Assembly (NCBI GenBank): GCA_946811185.2
Contig: OX328113.1
Location: 2,046,001-2,110,000, forward strand
Source of the DNA: Hippopus hippopus
Lineage: Eukaryota > Mollusca > Bivalvia > Cardiida > Cardiidae
Length of the DNA stretch: 64,000 bases
Direction of reading: 5' to 3'
Part shown: positions 39,701 to 42,692 of the stretch, one piece after another
Position numbering within the stretch: position 1 is the stretch's first letter
Layout: every line of letters begins with the position of its first letter
The notes under the pieces: model-generated
What the model was told of the DNA's origin: nothing
Database searches by the model: none
What the model saw: only the letters and a program-made list of their open reading frames with translations
Program-made: the position numbers and the translations under genes

Positions 39701-42692
39701 ATTATTCAGGTTTTTACTTTTGGCTTGAAAGTTTACTTATTTAGTGGGATAGGGGTTAATAAGTATTCTGAGAGAAGGTTTTCAACCCTATAGCCTCAAA
39801 CAAAAATCAGATTCCATCTTTTCAGCCACATTTAATTTGTTGGTGGTTCGTGCTGTATAAAAGAAAAAAAATTACTGGTAGTCTAAAATTTAGTGATCTG
39901 GAAAAGTGTTAATCTGTCTTAGCTCTTTATAGGTCTAAGATGCTTGTTCATTATTCCTTTACCAAACAATCCTATACTAAGCGACCCTAAAGAAGACATG
40001 TGAAAACATTGTTGGAAAAGGAAAAAATGCTGGTGACCAGCATTTTTCTCCTTTTCCCACAATGTTATCAAAAGCTTTTATTCTCAGGGTTGTTAAAACT
40101 CGGGATTGTGTGGTAAAGGTTCAGACAAATTTCAAATTTTGAGTCAGATTTATTTTGTCGTCTGCAAATGCTCTCAATTTGGACAAGTCTAAAATTTTGT
40201 CATTTGGTAAAGAGTTAACGGGACTGGTACATGTAAGTGTTGGTCACTGTTTTGATTGCCTATTTTCAGACCCATTTGATGAAAAAAGCGGAACTACGTC
40301 CATACGTCTGCGAATACTGTGACGCTGGGTTTACGAATGCACAGTCCCTAAAGATTCATCTGAACACTCACGCCCAGGTATCTGTTTGTGTGTTTGATAG
40401 GGATTTTAACCTGTTTTACTTGTACCAGAGGTCCTTTGTGGCTCAGTGGTGATGTGTAGGACTCGTGACCTAAAGGCCCCCGGGTTCAAGTGGCACTAGA
40501 AATGCTGGGGTTTTTTGTGGGAGTGTCTTTGGGCAAGAGACTTCAGAGCTCTAGCCTAGTACTGTTTAAACCCAGGACATACACGAATATCTAAGCTGTA
40601 ATAACAATACATAATGACTGAAATAACGTTAAAAGCTGTGTTAAACACCACTCAATCATTTACTTCCACTGACAAATGGCCAGTGAGCTTGTTCATGGTC
40701 ATGAAGGCTTCGAGTTCGATCCTCACTAGGTTTTTGAGGTATTTATCTTTGGACAAGACACTTCAGAGCCCTAGTGCTGGTGAAATGCTGAACACAAATC
40801 CCGAAGTGAGCTGTCACTGAGATTTGACTGATTTAAGCCTTTACCACACAATTCTGACTTTTAATGACTCTGAGAAAGAATGCTTTTAAAAACATAGTGG
40901 GAAAAGGAGAAAATGGTGGTAACCGGCATTTTCTGCTTTTCCCACAATGTTTTCTGTCCTTCCCAAAACAAATCTACCCTTCCCAAAACAAAATTCAGTT
41001 TTAGTTACATTTATTTTGTCATCTGCAAATGTACAGTTTTCAATTTTGACTAGCCTAAAATTTTGTTGTTTGATAAAGAGCTAGTGTTAAAAGTGGCCTG
41101 AAACACCATTCAGTCAGTCAGCCATTTCGTATTATTTATAAAAGACCCTCTACTGGTAATTTTTTGCATTTCATTGTTTAAACTTTCCCAAATATCAATA
41201 TTTTAGACTGGTCAAAATTGAAAGCATTTGCAGATAACAAATCAGATGTGGCTTAGATATCATGATGTCTTAGAAAGAGAAGAAACCATTGTCAGAAAAC
41301 AAAAATATGTTGGTTACCAGCATTTTTTCTTTTTAAGTTTTCGCACAATGTTTTCAAAAGCCTTCTTTCACAGGATTGTGAAATATTGGGATTGTGTGGT
41401 AAAGGGTTAACTAGTCAGATTCACTTTATTGGCAAGGCGTGCCATGGTTGCTTAGTAGCCCATGACCAATGAGGTTGAACTCACACACACACAAAGAGGG
41501 AGAGACATATGTTTTCAACACCCTTTAATATTATTTTGAGTTAGAAAATTGATTTAAAGATTATCAGTTTTATGTCAGATTTAGCTCTATCATAAAAGTT
41601 GAAAAAACTTAACTTAGTTTTGAGTGACTGTAAGGCACTACTTCCTGCGAATGACTCTTTGGAAAAGAGGAAATTCTGTTCAGCATTTTAATTGAAAGCC
41701 CCGCAGAGCTGCCATGCTAAAACTGAAATAATGTTGAAAACGTTGTATAACATCATACAAATAAAGCTTTGCAAAATACCAATGATAATAACTCTAACAA
41801 TTTTTTTTCATTTCATTTTCATACTGTCGGAAAAAAATATATAAAGAAATGAAATTCTGCTTTACAGGAAACGCCGTATGTGTGTGGTATGTGTGGAATG
41901 AAGTTTGCCAGTTCAGAAAACCTTTGGAACCATTCTAAAACATTACATTCTCAGAACCAGTCTGGTGACCTACATTTAAAATCACATGACCCTGACTGTG
42001 CTTCAGAATTACTCTCAGACATACAGTTTACTAAAAGTTCAAACTCAGTTGATGTGACACAGTCTGCCATTCAAAGTGATTCAAAATTACCAACAGATAT
42101 TGAGTGTAACAAAAACAATACCGGTGAAATGAATGTGAATAAGTCCATATCAGATTTAGGGATACCCTCACAGTCTTCTTTTAATAGATCTCTGAATGAA
42201 AGCAAAAAGTTAAACACAAATAGTACCAATGAGTTTGACTGTCACAATGATAGAACAAAAGTTCTTAAAAATTGCAAAGATAATGAAGAGAACCAGTCTG
42301 AATTTGAAAGACTGGTTACACAGTCAGCTTGTAATGAAATTCCAGTTTCAAAACCAGTCAACAATGTGGTTGAAATAGATGCCAAGAATGATCTCAAAGC
42401 AGAAAATGAGAACCTGACTTATATCAATACAGTTGTTATTGAAACACATGAACAATATACATGTAATATTGTTGAAGACACATTTTATGACAGTACAAGT
42501 GATCCTAAAGATTGCAGCAAAGATAATGAGGAGAACCAGACTGAATTTGAAAGACTGGTTACACAGTCAGTTTGTAATGAAATTCCAGTTTCAGAATCAG
42601 TCAACAATGTGGTTGAAATAGGCACCAGCAATGACCTCAAAGAGGAAAACGAGAGTATTAGTACAGGCATTGTTGAAACAGAAGAACTATAG
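6668..42692 (+). CDS. HIVEP: HIVEP/schnurri-type ZAS zinc-finger transcription factor, 14-exon gene
   Basis: Whole-gene entry; exons are listed separately. Fourteen segments with GT-AG borders join without a frame break from ATG 6668 to TAG 42690-42692, giving 9,354 nt and 3,117 aa. Finger pair 1 (ZAS1, about residues 266-316) and pair 2 (ZAS2, about 1856-1908) carry the HIVEP hallmarks [45 protein letters not shown] and FKTKGNLTKHMKSKSH. A C2HC finger lies between them near 1249, an acidic stretch follows ZAS2 near 1958, and six further C2H2 fingers lie at 2447-2541 and 2793-2870. In vertebrates this family binds kappaB-like DNA. Drosophila Schnurri is the nuclear corepressor that joins Mad/Medea on BMP-regulated silencers. 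Family assignment is secure. The BMP role is inferred from family, and the first exon is the least certain part. Confidence 0.93.
6708..7882 (+). other. HIVEP intron 1, left part
   Basis: No repeat family recognised. The minus-strand frames here have no splice or family support. Confidence 0.5.
7883..8078. repeat. family C foldback element, decayed
   Basis: Begins TGAGCTATGCTTTGTAGAAA and continues with GGGGCTGAATGCATCTGC and the AGGCTGACCTGTGTCGA half-palindrome. Confidence 0.65.
8085..8458 (+). repeat. interspersed repeat, about 375 bp (pair with 60712-61085)
   Basis: Collinear with 60712-61085: TTTTCTTATCTTATACA, GTGATGTCA...TTTTGACGTCATTTT, AGCTCGCC.AAGGCT, AACATTTTCCCTAGA. A third, 3'-only relative lies at 33783-33870. 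Class unknown. Confidence 0.75.
8516..8590 (+). CDS. HIVEP: HIVEP exon 2
   Basis: Acceptor TACTTTCAG ends 8515, donor GTAAGT at 8591. Enters with 2 nt and leaves with 1 nt. Encodes an acidic segment QFSVDEDIEQSLETNPPVSK. Confidence 0.8.
8630..8806 (+). repeat. family A MITE, old copy
   Basis: Decayed ATTGTGGGAATAG...CAACTGCTTGTTAAAAGCAG palindrome followed by the right-arm words GTCGTCTGAAAATGCTTCCA and TTGTTGTTTGATAAAAGG. It starts 40 bp past the exon 2 donor. Confidence 0.6.
9085..9200 (+). repeat. hAT-like terminal fragment
   Basis: Starts CAGGGCTCCCGCTGTCGATC and shares GGCGCCAAATGCGAAAAT with the inverted copy ending at 750. Confidence 0.45.
9201..10076 (+). other. HIVEP intron 2 sequence
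   Basis: Low-complexity AT-rich sequence with a GGGTGGGGGGGGTGG run near 9908. Nothing else recognised. Confidence 0.45.
10077..10642 (+). repeat. broken family A MITE remnants
   Basis: A clean left end TTAACCCTTTACCACACAAT at about 10077 and a right-hand remnant (GAAAACATTATAAGAAAAG then CAATGTGTGGTAAAGATTAA, 10578-10642) bracket unrelated sequence. This may be one copy split by an insertion or two fragments. Confidence 0.45.
10747..10866 (+). CDS. HIVEP: HIVEP exon 3
   Basis: Acceptor CTTTGAATAG ends 10746, donor GTAAGT at 10867. Phase 2-in, 1-out. Encodes serine/glutamate-rich SFTPATSEEETLSESIEPC, typical of the unstructured N-terminal part of the family. Confidence 0.8.
10921..11196 (+). 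repeat. tRNA-derived SINE (S1), 5' truncated
   Basis: B-box-like GGTTCAATCCCC, then the body GAGGATTGATGATAGTCATT, CATTCCTCTCTCA, AAGCAGCCAGTGGC. It ends in (ATCA)n. Confidence 0.8.
11325..11498 (+). repeat. interspersed repeat, pair with 20645-20835
   Basis: The TTTGCGATTTACCGATTA, GAATTCGGAAATG and AAAAGTTTGCAAACTTTTC blocks are the inverted equivalents of 20645-20835. Both copies touch a family A MITE on the same edge (TTCCACTTA). Confidence 0.65.
11748..11825 (+). CDS. possible short leader exon of the hAT element
   Basis: ATG followed by 25 codons (MDDVEATLISWFRLLMFSSI...) and a donor GTAGGT at 11826. Phase 0 out would join the acceptor at 13720 in frame with the transposase. Speculative: it rests only on the ATG and the donor. 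Confidence 0.25.
11934..12527 (+). CDS. 197-aa leucine-rich frame inside the hAT element
   Basis: Uninterrupted ATG-to-TAA frame. Residues about 55-125 show leucine-rich-repeat spacing (LLSLTRLKIKGN, LLQLLSGLPNLEFVDVEGTA, VISSCPFLKTFYFSP), like the C-terminal LRRs of F-box/LRR proteins. No F-box, signal peptide or membrane segment is seen, and the C-terminus is acidic (ESELDSSDD). It lies 1.2 kb upstream of the transposase on the same strand, so it may be an accessory gene of the element or a captured host fragment. Not recognised further. Confidence 0.5.
   Translation: MMSVFLERLNLPYSRLVDSASNVSSAILQQLRHRELGQNNYKVHLVQLDHTGVKIKLSNLQQPQSQLLSLTRLKIKGNKEMINETASLLQLLSGLPNLEFVDVEGTAYLKPSEVLYVISSCPFLKTFYFSPVWRRNFIEWTDVYENAGVEWGEEFYEMYRRVKYGFVSQIFIDMSYSAPEWALSDPASESELDSSDD
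12879..13107 (+). repeat. family A MITE inside the hAT element
   Basis: TTAACCCATTACCACACAAT at the left, TTTGGTAATGAGTTAA at the right. Perfect GTGGGAAAAGGAGAAAATGC arms around a GGTAACC centre (12947-12995). Confidence 0.9.
13108..13720 (+). repeat. region with repeated GTCACTGAA...GAATACCCCCA units
   Basis: The words TGTCACTGAATGTGAATACC (13157) and TGTCACTAAAGGTGGTGAAT (13390) and their inverted forms AATTAGTCACCTTTAGTGAT (13243) and CCACCTTCAGTGATAGC (13451) recur; one more lies at 12776. They match the complement of the Helitron-like terminus at 61910-61950, so they look like inverted remnants of such ends. The last 200 bp contain a pyrimidine tract and acceptor TATTTTCAG (13712-13720) before the transposase. 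Confidence 0.5.
13721..15736 (+). pseudogene. hAT-superfamily transposase with BED-type finger, interrupted by TAA
   Basis: A 671-codon frame. Residues about 1-60 hold a BED-type zinc finger (AYCNVCKKSFDISSMGRTAL then HLKGKKH, a C-x2-C...H-x4-H form). The middle contains an RNase-H-like core; LQLSVDGPNVN-type text near 255 and the SCGLHTVHNAF motif near 287 are characteristic. The C-terminus carries the hAT dimerisation signature SVISVLLLLSHGQATVERGF. An acceptor lies directly before the ATG, so a 5' leader intron is likely. The TAA at 15734-15736 is followed in the same frame by 107 more coding codons, so it is best read as a nonsense mutation. Function when intact: cut-and-paste transposition in the nucleus. 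Confidence 0.85.
15737..16060 (+). pseudogene. in-frame coiled-coil tail of the transposase after the stop
   Basis: Continues the transposase frame from SSQHARQAYHSFLDKQKLEE to a TGA at 16058-16060. Lysine/glutamate/leucine-rich with heptad spacing (VEALKLKKLQLQKDIKSL), suggesting a coiled coil. Related transposases often end in such a charged helix, which supports reading it as part of the original protein. Confidence 0.7.
15984..16368 (+). repeat. internal duplication of the hAT element, unit 1
   Basis: From GCAAAGCAGAAAGACTTG to the TTAACATTGGCAAATTGG block. It overlaps the last codons of the coiled-coil tail. Unit 2 is 16374-16994. Confidence 0.8.
16085..16274. repeat. foldback MITE within duplication unit 1
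   Basis: Ends CAGGGCTGCAGATAAGA / CTTATCTGAAGTCCTG. Centre: GTTGTGGGTACTCAAAAGAA facing GTGAGTGCCCACAGCA. Similar in plan to the hAT MITE at 37279-37470. Confidence 0.65.
16374..16994 (+). repeat. internal duplication of the hAT element, unit 2, with MITE insertion
   Basis: Repeats unit 1, but a family A MITE (16680-16908) sits at the position where unit 1 reads GATATATACATAAATTG. The foldback MITE of unit 1 recurs at about 16483-16673. Confidence 0.8.
16680..16908 (+). repeat. family A MITE inside the hAT duplication
   Basis: TTAACTCTTTACCCCACAAT to TTTGGTAAAGAGTTAA with an intact palindrome (16740-16796). Unit 1 of the duplication is its empty site. Confidence 0.9.
16995..17560 (+). other. 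3' part of the hAT element
   Basis: No coding frame. An AATAAA-like GAATAAAAAAAGG at 17127 could serve as a poly(A) signal. The last 100 bp hold AAAAGTCCTGGAAAAGTCC subterminal repeats. Confidence 0.5.
17720..17840 (+). repeat. SINE S1 remnant
   Basis: TTGATGATAGTTATTGTGAC and ATTCATTCCTTTTTCATTGC correspond to the S1 body. The head is lost. Confidence 0.5.
17990..18380 (-). repeat. interspersed repeat, inverted copy of 3040-3480
   Basis: Read on the minus strand it shows the same word order as 3040-3480, ending near GTTGTGACAATTG. Confidence 0.65.
18446..18640 (-). repeat. family A MITE, right end truncated
   Basis: Begins AACTCTTTACCAGACGGAAA. Palindrome 18553-18608 with ATATGCTGGTTACCAGCATT. 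The outer end after TTTTTAAAAGGCC is lost. Confidence 0.75.
18641..19241 (+). other. HIVEP intron 3, right part
   Basis: AT-rich, no family recognised. The pyrimidine tract and acceptor of exon 4 are at 19230-19241. Confidence 0.45.
19242..19357 (+). CDS. HIVEP: HIVEP exon 4
   Basis: Acceptor TTACCTTTTCAG ends 19241, donor GTATGA at 19358. Enters with 2 nt and leaves in phase 0. Encodes acidic ELAPDKDAGDDVNDDELNET. Confidence 0.8.
19439..19669 (+). repeat. family A MITE flanked by core fragments
   Basis: TTAACAATTTGCCACACAAT to TTTGGTAAAGAGTTTAA, palindrome 19498-19555 with GGTTACC centre. Partial cores lie on both sides (19388-19425 and 19675-19715: CATTGTGGGAAAAGAAGTAA), so several copies were stacked here. 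Confidence 0.8.
19930..20235 (+). repeat. family F foldback repeat (copies at 35565-35842, 55800-55915)
   Basis: Arms CATTTAAAAGTATGGAAATA and its complement TTTTCCATACTTTTAAATGG enclose the GATGACAATGCTATTG/TAGAGATTGTCATC stem. The inner block TTAAAATTTAATTATTTGCC recurs, inverted, at 35720-35760. Confidence 0.65.
20349..20501 (+). CDS. HIVEP: HIVEP exon 5
   Basis: Acceptor GGTTATTTTACAG ends 20348, donor GTAGGA at 20502. Phase 0 both sides, 51 codons. Encodes VTDTELQAISKQGPAKTDNV and then an IEIENDGGTATVFVVD stretch. Confidence 0.82.
20513..20644 (+). repeat. family A MITE, left half, 10 bp after a splice donor
   Basis: GTAACCCTTTACCTCACAAT, then ACATTGTGGGAAAAAAGGCT. The palindrome is degraded and the right arm is replaced by the repeat at 20645. 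Confidence 0.75.
20645..20832 (-). repeat. inverted partner of 11325-11498
   Basis: AAGTGGAAATTTTTGCG, AAAAATTCGCAAACTTTTC, and ATCGGTAATTCGCAAATTTT are complements of the words in 11325-11498. Confidence 0.65.
20833..21834 (-). mobile_element. decayed mariner/Tc1-like transposon
   Basis: Flanked by TA and ending CAGGGTATCCCAGAATATAT on the left. The right end, read inward, is CACGTTGTCCCAAAATATAT. On the minus strand, around 21350-21560, a helix-turn-helix-like stretch ending KFHVFGTVTDR is readable. Around 21170-21310 there is a catalytic block with QDGTAPHSSRAV and EWPPHSPNLN followed by LDFF, the form seen in the DDE region of mariner-type transposases. Stops and frameshifts separate these pieces, so the gene is dead. 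Length is close to a typical mariner (about 1.0-1.3 kb). Confidence 0.75.
21850..22077 (+). repeat. family A TTAA MITE
   Basis: TTAACCCTTAACTACACAAA, palindrome 21915-21970 with one extra A in the left arm, right end CACTTGGTAGAGTTA. Confidence 0.82.
22078..22554 (+). other. HIVEP intron 5, right part, with MITE shards
   Basis: A right-arm shard of family A (TTTTTCCCACATTTTCTTCC) lies at 22440-22470, and CATTTGTACCAGT...GAATTTGTT occurs twice (22081, 22482). No gene seen. Confidence 0.5.
22555..22644 (+). CDS. HIVEP: HIVEP exon 6
   Basis: Acceptor TTTTTTGTTTAG ends 22554, donor GTGAGT at 22645. Phase 0 both sides, 30 codons starting DDPEEVPLPSTHSGQ. Confidence 0.8.
22745..23010 (+). repeat. 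two decayed family A copies
   Basis: First, a core GACATTATGGGCAAAAGAG with its mirror CTCATTTCCCACAATG (22768-22835). Second, a minus-orientation left arm ACTCTTTATCAGAGAGTTAA with GAAGCATTTACAGATGG and ACATTGTGTGAAAAGGAG (22893-23010). Confidence 0.6.
23063..23500. repeat. family C element interrupted by a family A MITE
   Basis: Left piece GAGCCATGCATAAAAGGGGG stops at TTAA 23088. The right piece resumes after the MITE with TTAATGTATCTCCATGATAT and continues with GGATCCATAAAGATCC and ATGGTCCTTTCACATGCAGG. Confidence 0.75.
23088..23316 (+). repeat. family A TTAA MITE inserted in family C
   Basis: TTAACACTTTACCACACAAT to GGGAAAGGGTTAA, palindrome 23150-23207 (GGTAACC centre). The target was the TTAA in the GGCTTAATGCAT terminal repeat of family C. 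Confidence 0.87.
23667..29158 (+). CDS. HIVEP: HIVEP exon 7, giant exon with ZAS1, C2HC finger and ZAS2
   Basis: A 5,492-nt exon (acceptor TTATGTTTTAG ends 23666, donor GTGAGT at 29159), entering in phase 0 and leaving 2 nt. It covers about residues 199-2029. ZAS1: [19 protein letters not shown], then [19 protein letters not shown]. Single finger: FACEKCGTSFKKQETLALH...C near residue 1249. ZAS2: [19 protein letters not shown], then YECKYCKFPFKTKGNLTKH, followed by an acidic run. Between them lie long serine/threonine/proline/glutamine-rich regions with repeated basophilic sites (RQMSLP, RSKSLP, RAGSLP, RQNSIQ, RSLSVD, RRSDSV). One giant exon holding ZAS1 and ZAS2 is the usual layout of this family. 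Confidence 0.95.
29165..29495 (+). repeat. degenerate minisatellite after exon 7
   Basis: About six imperfect copies of a unit of about 47 bp built on CTCTTGTGTTTAACTCTTAT and TACCACTTAATATGTACTAA. It begins a few bases after the exon 7 donor. TTTACCACTTAAT resembles the family A terminus. Confidence 0.75.
29490..29545 (+). repeat. family B MITE half-palindrome
   Basis: GTACAGTCTGATCTTGGATC then TACACTTTCCGCTATT; only the right half remains. Confidence 0.5.
29590..31930 (+). mobile_element. Helitron-like non-autonomous element with two tandem arrays (H1)
   Basis: Starts AGCTCACCTGAGC, with a possible early stem against GGTGAGGTATT, then TCCATCTGTCCGTCTGTCCA. Ends GGTGAGCGATCCAGGGCCAT followed by CATGGCCCTCTTGTTTT, i.e. 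a GGGCCAT/ATGGCCC hairpin a few bases from the end. The core has about three 166-bp units (29830-30370) and about ten units of about 145 bp (30400-31860). No terminal inverted repeats or target duplication. The plan matches tandem-repeat-bearing bivalve elements related to Helitrons/Helentrons; that class is inference. Confidence 0.7.
30400..31860 (+). repeat. 145-bp tandem array with AGGTCA-CT-AGGTCA in most units (H1)
   Basis: Unit words: GGGTCACCTGGGGTCATAAA, AGGTCACTAGGTCAAATTAA, GGCACTCTAGAGGCCACATT, TGGTCAGAATGTTTGTCTTG. Perfect DR2 copies start at about 30605, 30894, 31184, 31330, 31620 and 31765; the other units carry 1-2 changes. Confidence 0.85.
31965..32248 (+). repeat. tRNA-derived SINE (S1), near full length
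   Basis: A-box-like GTAGCTCAGTCTGTAGTG at the head, then TGATAGTCATCGCAACAGGA, AAGCAGCCAATGGC and the tail AATGTTAAAAACGGTG. It is directly followed by a family A MITE at TTAA 32249. Confidence 0.82.
32249..32474 (+). repeat. family A TTAA MITE
   Basis: TTAACCCTTTACCACACAAT, palindrome 32307-32364 (GGTTACC centre), right end GCGCTTGGTAAATGGTA (last bases decayed). Confidence 0.83.
32536..32781 (+). CDS. HIVEP: HIVEP exon 8
   Basis: Acceptor GTAATTTTCAG ends 32535, donor GTATAG at 32782. Enters with 1 nt, leaves with 2 nt. Encodes PLEESTPSSQSSSQTERNLF and an alanine/valine/serine-rich remainder with no recognisable domain. Confidence 0.82.
32822..32970 (+). repeat. tRNA-derived SINE (S2)
   Basis: A box TGGCTCAGTGGTAAAATG, B box GGTTCAAGTCC, then GGGAGTGTCCTTGGGCAAGA and AGCCCTAGCCTAGTACTG. 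Not a functional tRNA: no closing acceptor stem. Confidence 0.8.
32971..33530 (+). repeat. pogo/Tigger-like MITE interrupted by a family A MITE
   Basis: Begins (TA)CAGTAAAACTCCTCTACTAA with ACCACCC following, a pogo-type terminus. It matches the minus strand of 55265-55615 on both sides of the family A insertion. Confidence 0.7.
33109..33336 (-). repeat. family A TTAA MITE
   Basis: TTAACTCTTTACCACTTGAT to TGGCAAAGGGTTAA. Palindrome 33217-33272, with small mismatches (TTACCCGCATTTACTCC). The empty site is preserved in the repeat copy at 55265-55615. Confidence 0.87.
33553..33782 (+). repeat. tandem duplicate of a unit of about 115 bp
   Basis: TCTACGGCCCCTAACT...GGAAGCTGCC.AGATTG....TAGCCTTTA.GAAAACGTC..TGTTACAC.ATATTTAC occurs twice (33555 and 33661), closed by GAGTTAGGGGTCGTA, the complement of the unit start. 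Confidence 0.75.
33783..33870 (+). repeat. 3' fragment of the repeat seen at 8085 and 60712
   Basis: CTAATAACATTTTTTGTAGA, TTTAATAAAATTTTATCTCA and GTCCTATATATA match the right third of those copies. Confidence 0.6.
33891..33931 (+). CDS. HIVEP: HIVEP exon 9 (41 nt)
   Basis: Acceptor TTTATTTTCCAG ends 33890, donor GTATGT at 33932. Enters with 1 nt, leaves with 1 nt. Encodes LSTVYGNLTTSHE. Small, but both splice sites are strong and the frame is held only if it is included. Confidence 0.72.
33946..34512 (+). mobile_element. Helitron-like non-autonomous element (H3)
   Basis: Begins at about CACGCCCCCCACTTT, with AGAAGGGGGTATAC completing a 5' stem. Ends GCGATTCAGGCCCTCAAGGGCCTCTAG|TTT: a hairpin immediately followed by CTAG and T, the classical Helitron 3' signature. 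A TCTGTCTATCC...TCTGTCC tract follows the 5' stem, as in H1, H2 and H4. Confidence 0.65.
34547..34624 (+). CDS. HIVEP: HIVEP exon 10
   Basis: Acceptor AAATATTTCAG ends 34546, donor GTATTT at 34625. Enters with 2 nt, leaves with 1 nt. Encodes EISMHKDNEIIWGLLNLSDQ and RLKPE. Confidence 0.75.
34640..34896. repeat. family C foldback element, full length
   Basis: TGAGCCATGCTCTGTGAAAA at the left, AGCCCCCTTTTGCCATTC at the right. Core palindrome GTCAGCCTGCGCAGTCCGCG / CAAGCTGACATGGG at 34696-34735. Confidence 0.82.
34949..35180 (+). repeat. tRNA-derived SINE (S1) followed by poly-T
   Basis: GTAGCTCAGTCGGTAGTGTA head, GGTTCATTTCCCGGC B box, TGATAGTCATTGCGACAGGA body. A T-run follows at 35183-35201. 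Confidence 0.82.
35258..35466 (-). repeat. family A MITE ending 20 bp before an acceptor
   Basis: Minus orientation with AAAGAATGGTCCAAATCGAA, palindrome 35344-35402 (GGTAACC centre) and TTTGGTAAAGGGTTAA at 35451-35466. Exon 11 starts at 35487. Confidence 0.82.
35487..35557 (+). CDS. HIVEP: HIVEP exon 11
   Basis: Acceptor TTTTTTGTACAG ends 35486, donor GTAAGT at 35558. Enters with 2 nt, leaves in phase 0. Encodes AKRPETAEGHVKVRDQSSNA. Confidence 0.75.
35565..35842 (-). repeat. family F repeat, inverted copy
   Basis: Complementary to 19950-20235 over the AATGAATTTTAAAATCAGGC, AGAGTGACCTGGCA and AATTTCTCTGCCAGCG blocks. Confidence 0.6.
35843..36024 (+). repeat. family A MITE lacking its left end
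   Basis: Starts at GAAAACGTTGTGGGAAAAGG; the palindrome has GATAGCAACCATC at the centre instead of the usual GCTGGTAACCAGC, with the change present on both arms. The right end is TTTGGTACAGAGATAA. Confidence 0.78.
36092..36320 (-). repeat. family A TTAA MITE
   Basis: TTAACTCTTTACCACACAAC to TGTGGTAAAGGGTTAA, palindrome 36196-36252 (GGTTACC centre). Confidence 0.87.
36451..36894 (+). repeat. family A MITE interrupted by another family A MITE
   Basis: Outer copy: TTAACTCCTTACCAAACAAT to ATGCAAATGCATTTAA (36637), resuming at TATGGACCAGTCTAAAATTT (36855) and ending TTGGCAAAGAGTTTA. Confidence 0.88.
36634..36854 (-). repeat. inner family A MITE, nested at TTAA
   Basis: TTAACTTTTTACCAAACGAC to TGTGGTAAAGAGTTAA; perfect palindrome at 36740-36796. 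Flanked by TTAA 36634-36637 and 36851-36854. Confidence 0.9.
37065..37195 (+). repeat. SINE S1 3' fragment
   Basis: TATGTGGGAAAGCAGCCAGT through AAATAATTTTTAAAACAGT; the tRNA head is missing. Confidence 0.6.
37279..37470. mobile_element. hAT MITE, 192 bp, 8-bp target duplication
   Basis: Terminal inverted repeats CAGAGCTCCAGATA(G)AGGGA and complement. Flanks CCCACAAT (37271-37278) and CCCACAAC (37471-37478) form an 8-bp target duplication with one change. Almost the whole element is a hairpin with GAATCGTCTCAACGAGACGA near the centre. Confidence 0.85.
37569..39467 (+). CDS. HIVEP: HIVEP exon 12, three C2H2 fingers plus half of a fourth
   Basis: 1,899 nt, phase 0 both sides (acceptor TTTCTTGCAG ends 37568, donor GTACAC at 39468), residues 2175-2807. 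Fingers at about 2447 (FKCSMCKAAFPEHHQLILH), 2476 (IKCDKCNLKFRSHATYEKH) and 2519 (FKCELCDIAFRVRGHLTKHF). The third resembles the second finger of a ZAS pair, with RSRSH and a GxLPVGTW follow-on. A further Cys pair at 2793/2796 (IKCGLCSQDFSTVALLK) is completed by exon 13. Much of the rest is acidic. Open sequence past 39467 is intronic read-through. Confidence 0.92.
39499..39553 (+). repeat. family A left-end fragment, 30 bp after exon 12
   Basis: AACGCTTTACCAAGCAATTC then TTTTTTACAACC.TAGGCAAGAAGAACTTTTAA, a left arm without the palindrome. Confidence 0.55.
39554..39759 (+). repeat. family B TTAA MITE
   Basis: TTAACTCTTAAGCTGCTAAG to TTAGTGGGATAGGGGTTAA, core palindrome at about 39604-39652. 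It abuts the family A fragment at a shared TTAA. Confidence 0.83.
39953..40220. repeat. composite family A element
   Basis: The left arm is plus-type (CCTTTACCAAACAATCC). After the palindrome (40005-40063) the next arm is again a left arm, inverted (TCAGGGTTGTTAAAACTCGG...GTGTGGTAAAGG). A normal right arm then follows, starting CAGACAAATTTCAAATTTTG and ending TTGGTAAAGAGTTAA. It ends 49 bp before exon 13. Confidence 0.78.
40270..40377 (+). CDS. HIVEP: HIVEP exon 13, zinc finger
   Basis: Acceptor GCCTATTTTCAG ends 40269, donor GTATCT at 40378. Phase 0 both sides, 36 codons. Completes the finger begun in exon 12 (THLMKKA) and encodes a full one, YVCEYCDAGFTNAQSLKIHL with NTH, residues 2820-2841. 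Confidence 0.9.
40428..40655 (+). repeat. tRNA-derived SINE (S2)
   Basis: GTGGCTCAGTGGTGATGTG, GGGTTCAAGTGGC, GGGAGTGTCTTTGGGCAAGA and CTCTAGCCTAGTACTG. A second head-like segment with CGAGTTCGATCCTCAC lies at 40660-40800. Confidence 0.78.
40833..41085 (+). repeat. family A MITE with a short internal duplication
   Basis: TTAAGCCTTTACCACACAAT; palindrome 40890-40947. CCTTCCCAAAACAAA is repeated at 40957 and 40979. Right end TTGTTTGATAAAGAGCTA is decayed. Confidence 0.8.
41198..41411 (-). repeat. family A MITE, left end lost
   Basis: AATATTTTAGACTGGTCAAA start, a weak palindrome around 41280-41350, and GTGTGGTAAAGGGTTAA end. Confidence 0.75.
41412..41867 (+). other. HIVEP intron 13, right part
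   Basis: A (CA)-rich stretch near 41483 and a SINE-like CTAAAACTGAAATAATGTTG...CATCATACAA tail at 41720-41760. Nothing else recognised. Confidence 0.45.
41868..42692 (+). CDS. HIVEP: HIVEP exon 14, last finger and C-terminus
   Basis: Acceptor CTGCTTTACAG ends 41867, TAG at 42690-42692; 274 codons. Opens with a C2H2 finger (ETPYVCGMCGMKFASSENLW then NHSKTLH). The rest is acidic and asparagine/serine-rich with an internal duplication: ENQSEFERLVTQSACNEIPV (about residues 2978-3024) recurs as ENQTEFERLVTQSVCNEIPV (about 3058-3105). Confidence 0.9.
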   Translation, partial: ETPYVCGMCGMKFASSENLWNHSKTLHSQNQSGDLHLKSHDPDCASELLSDIQFTKSSNSVDVTQSAIQSDSKLPTDIECNKNNTGEMNVNKSISDLGIPSQSSFNRSLNESKKLNTNSTNEFDCHNDRTKVLKNCKDNEENQSEFERLVTQSACNEIPVSKPVNNVVEIDAKNDLKAENENLTYINTVVIETHEQYTCNIVEDTFYDSTSDPKDCSKDNEENQTEFERLVTQSVCNEIPVSESVNNVVEIGTSNDLKEENESISTGIVETEEL

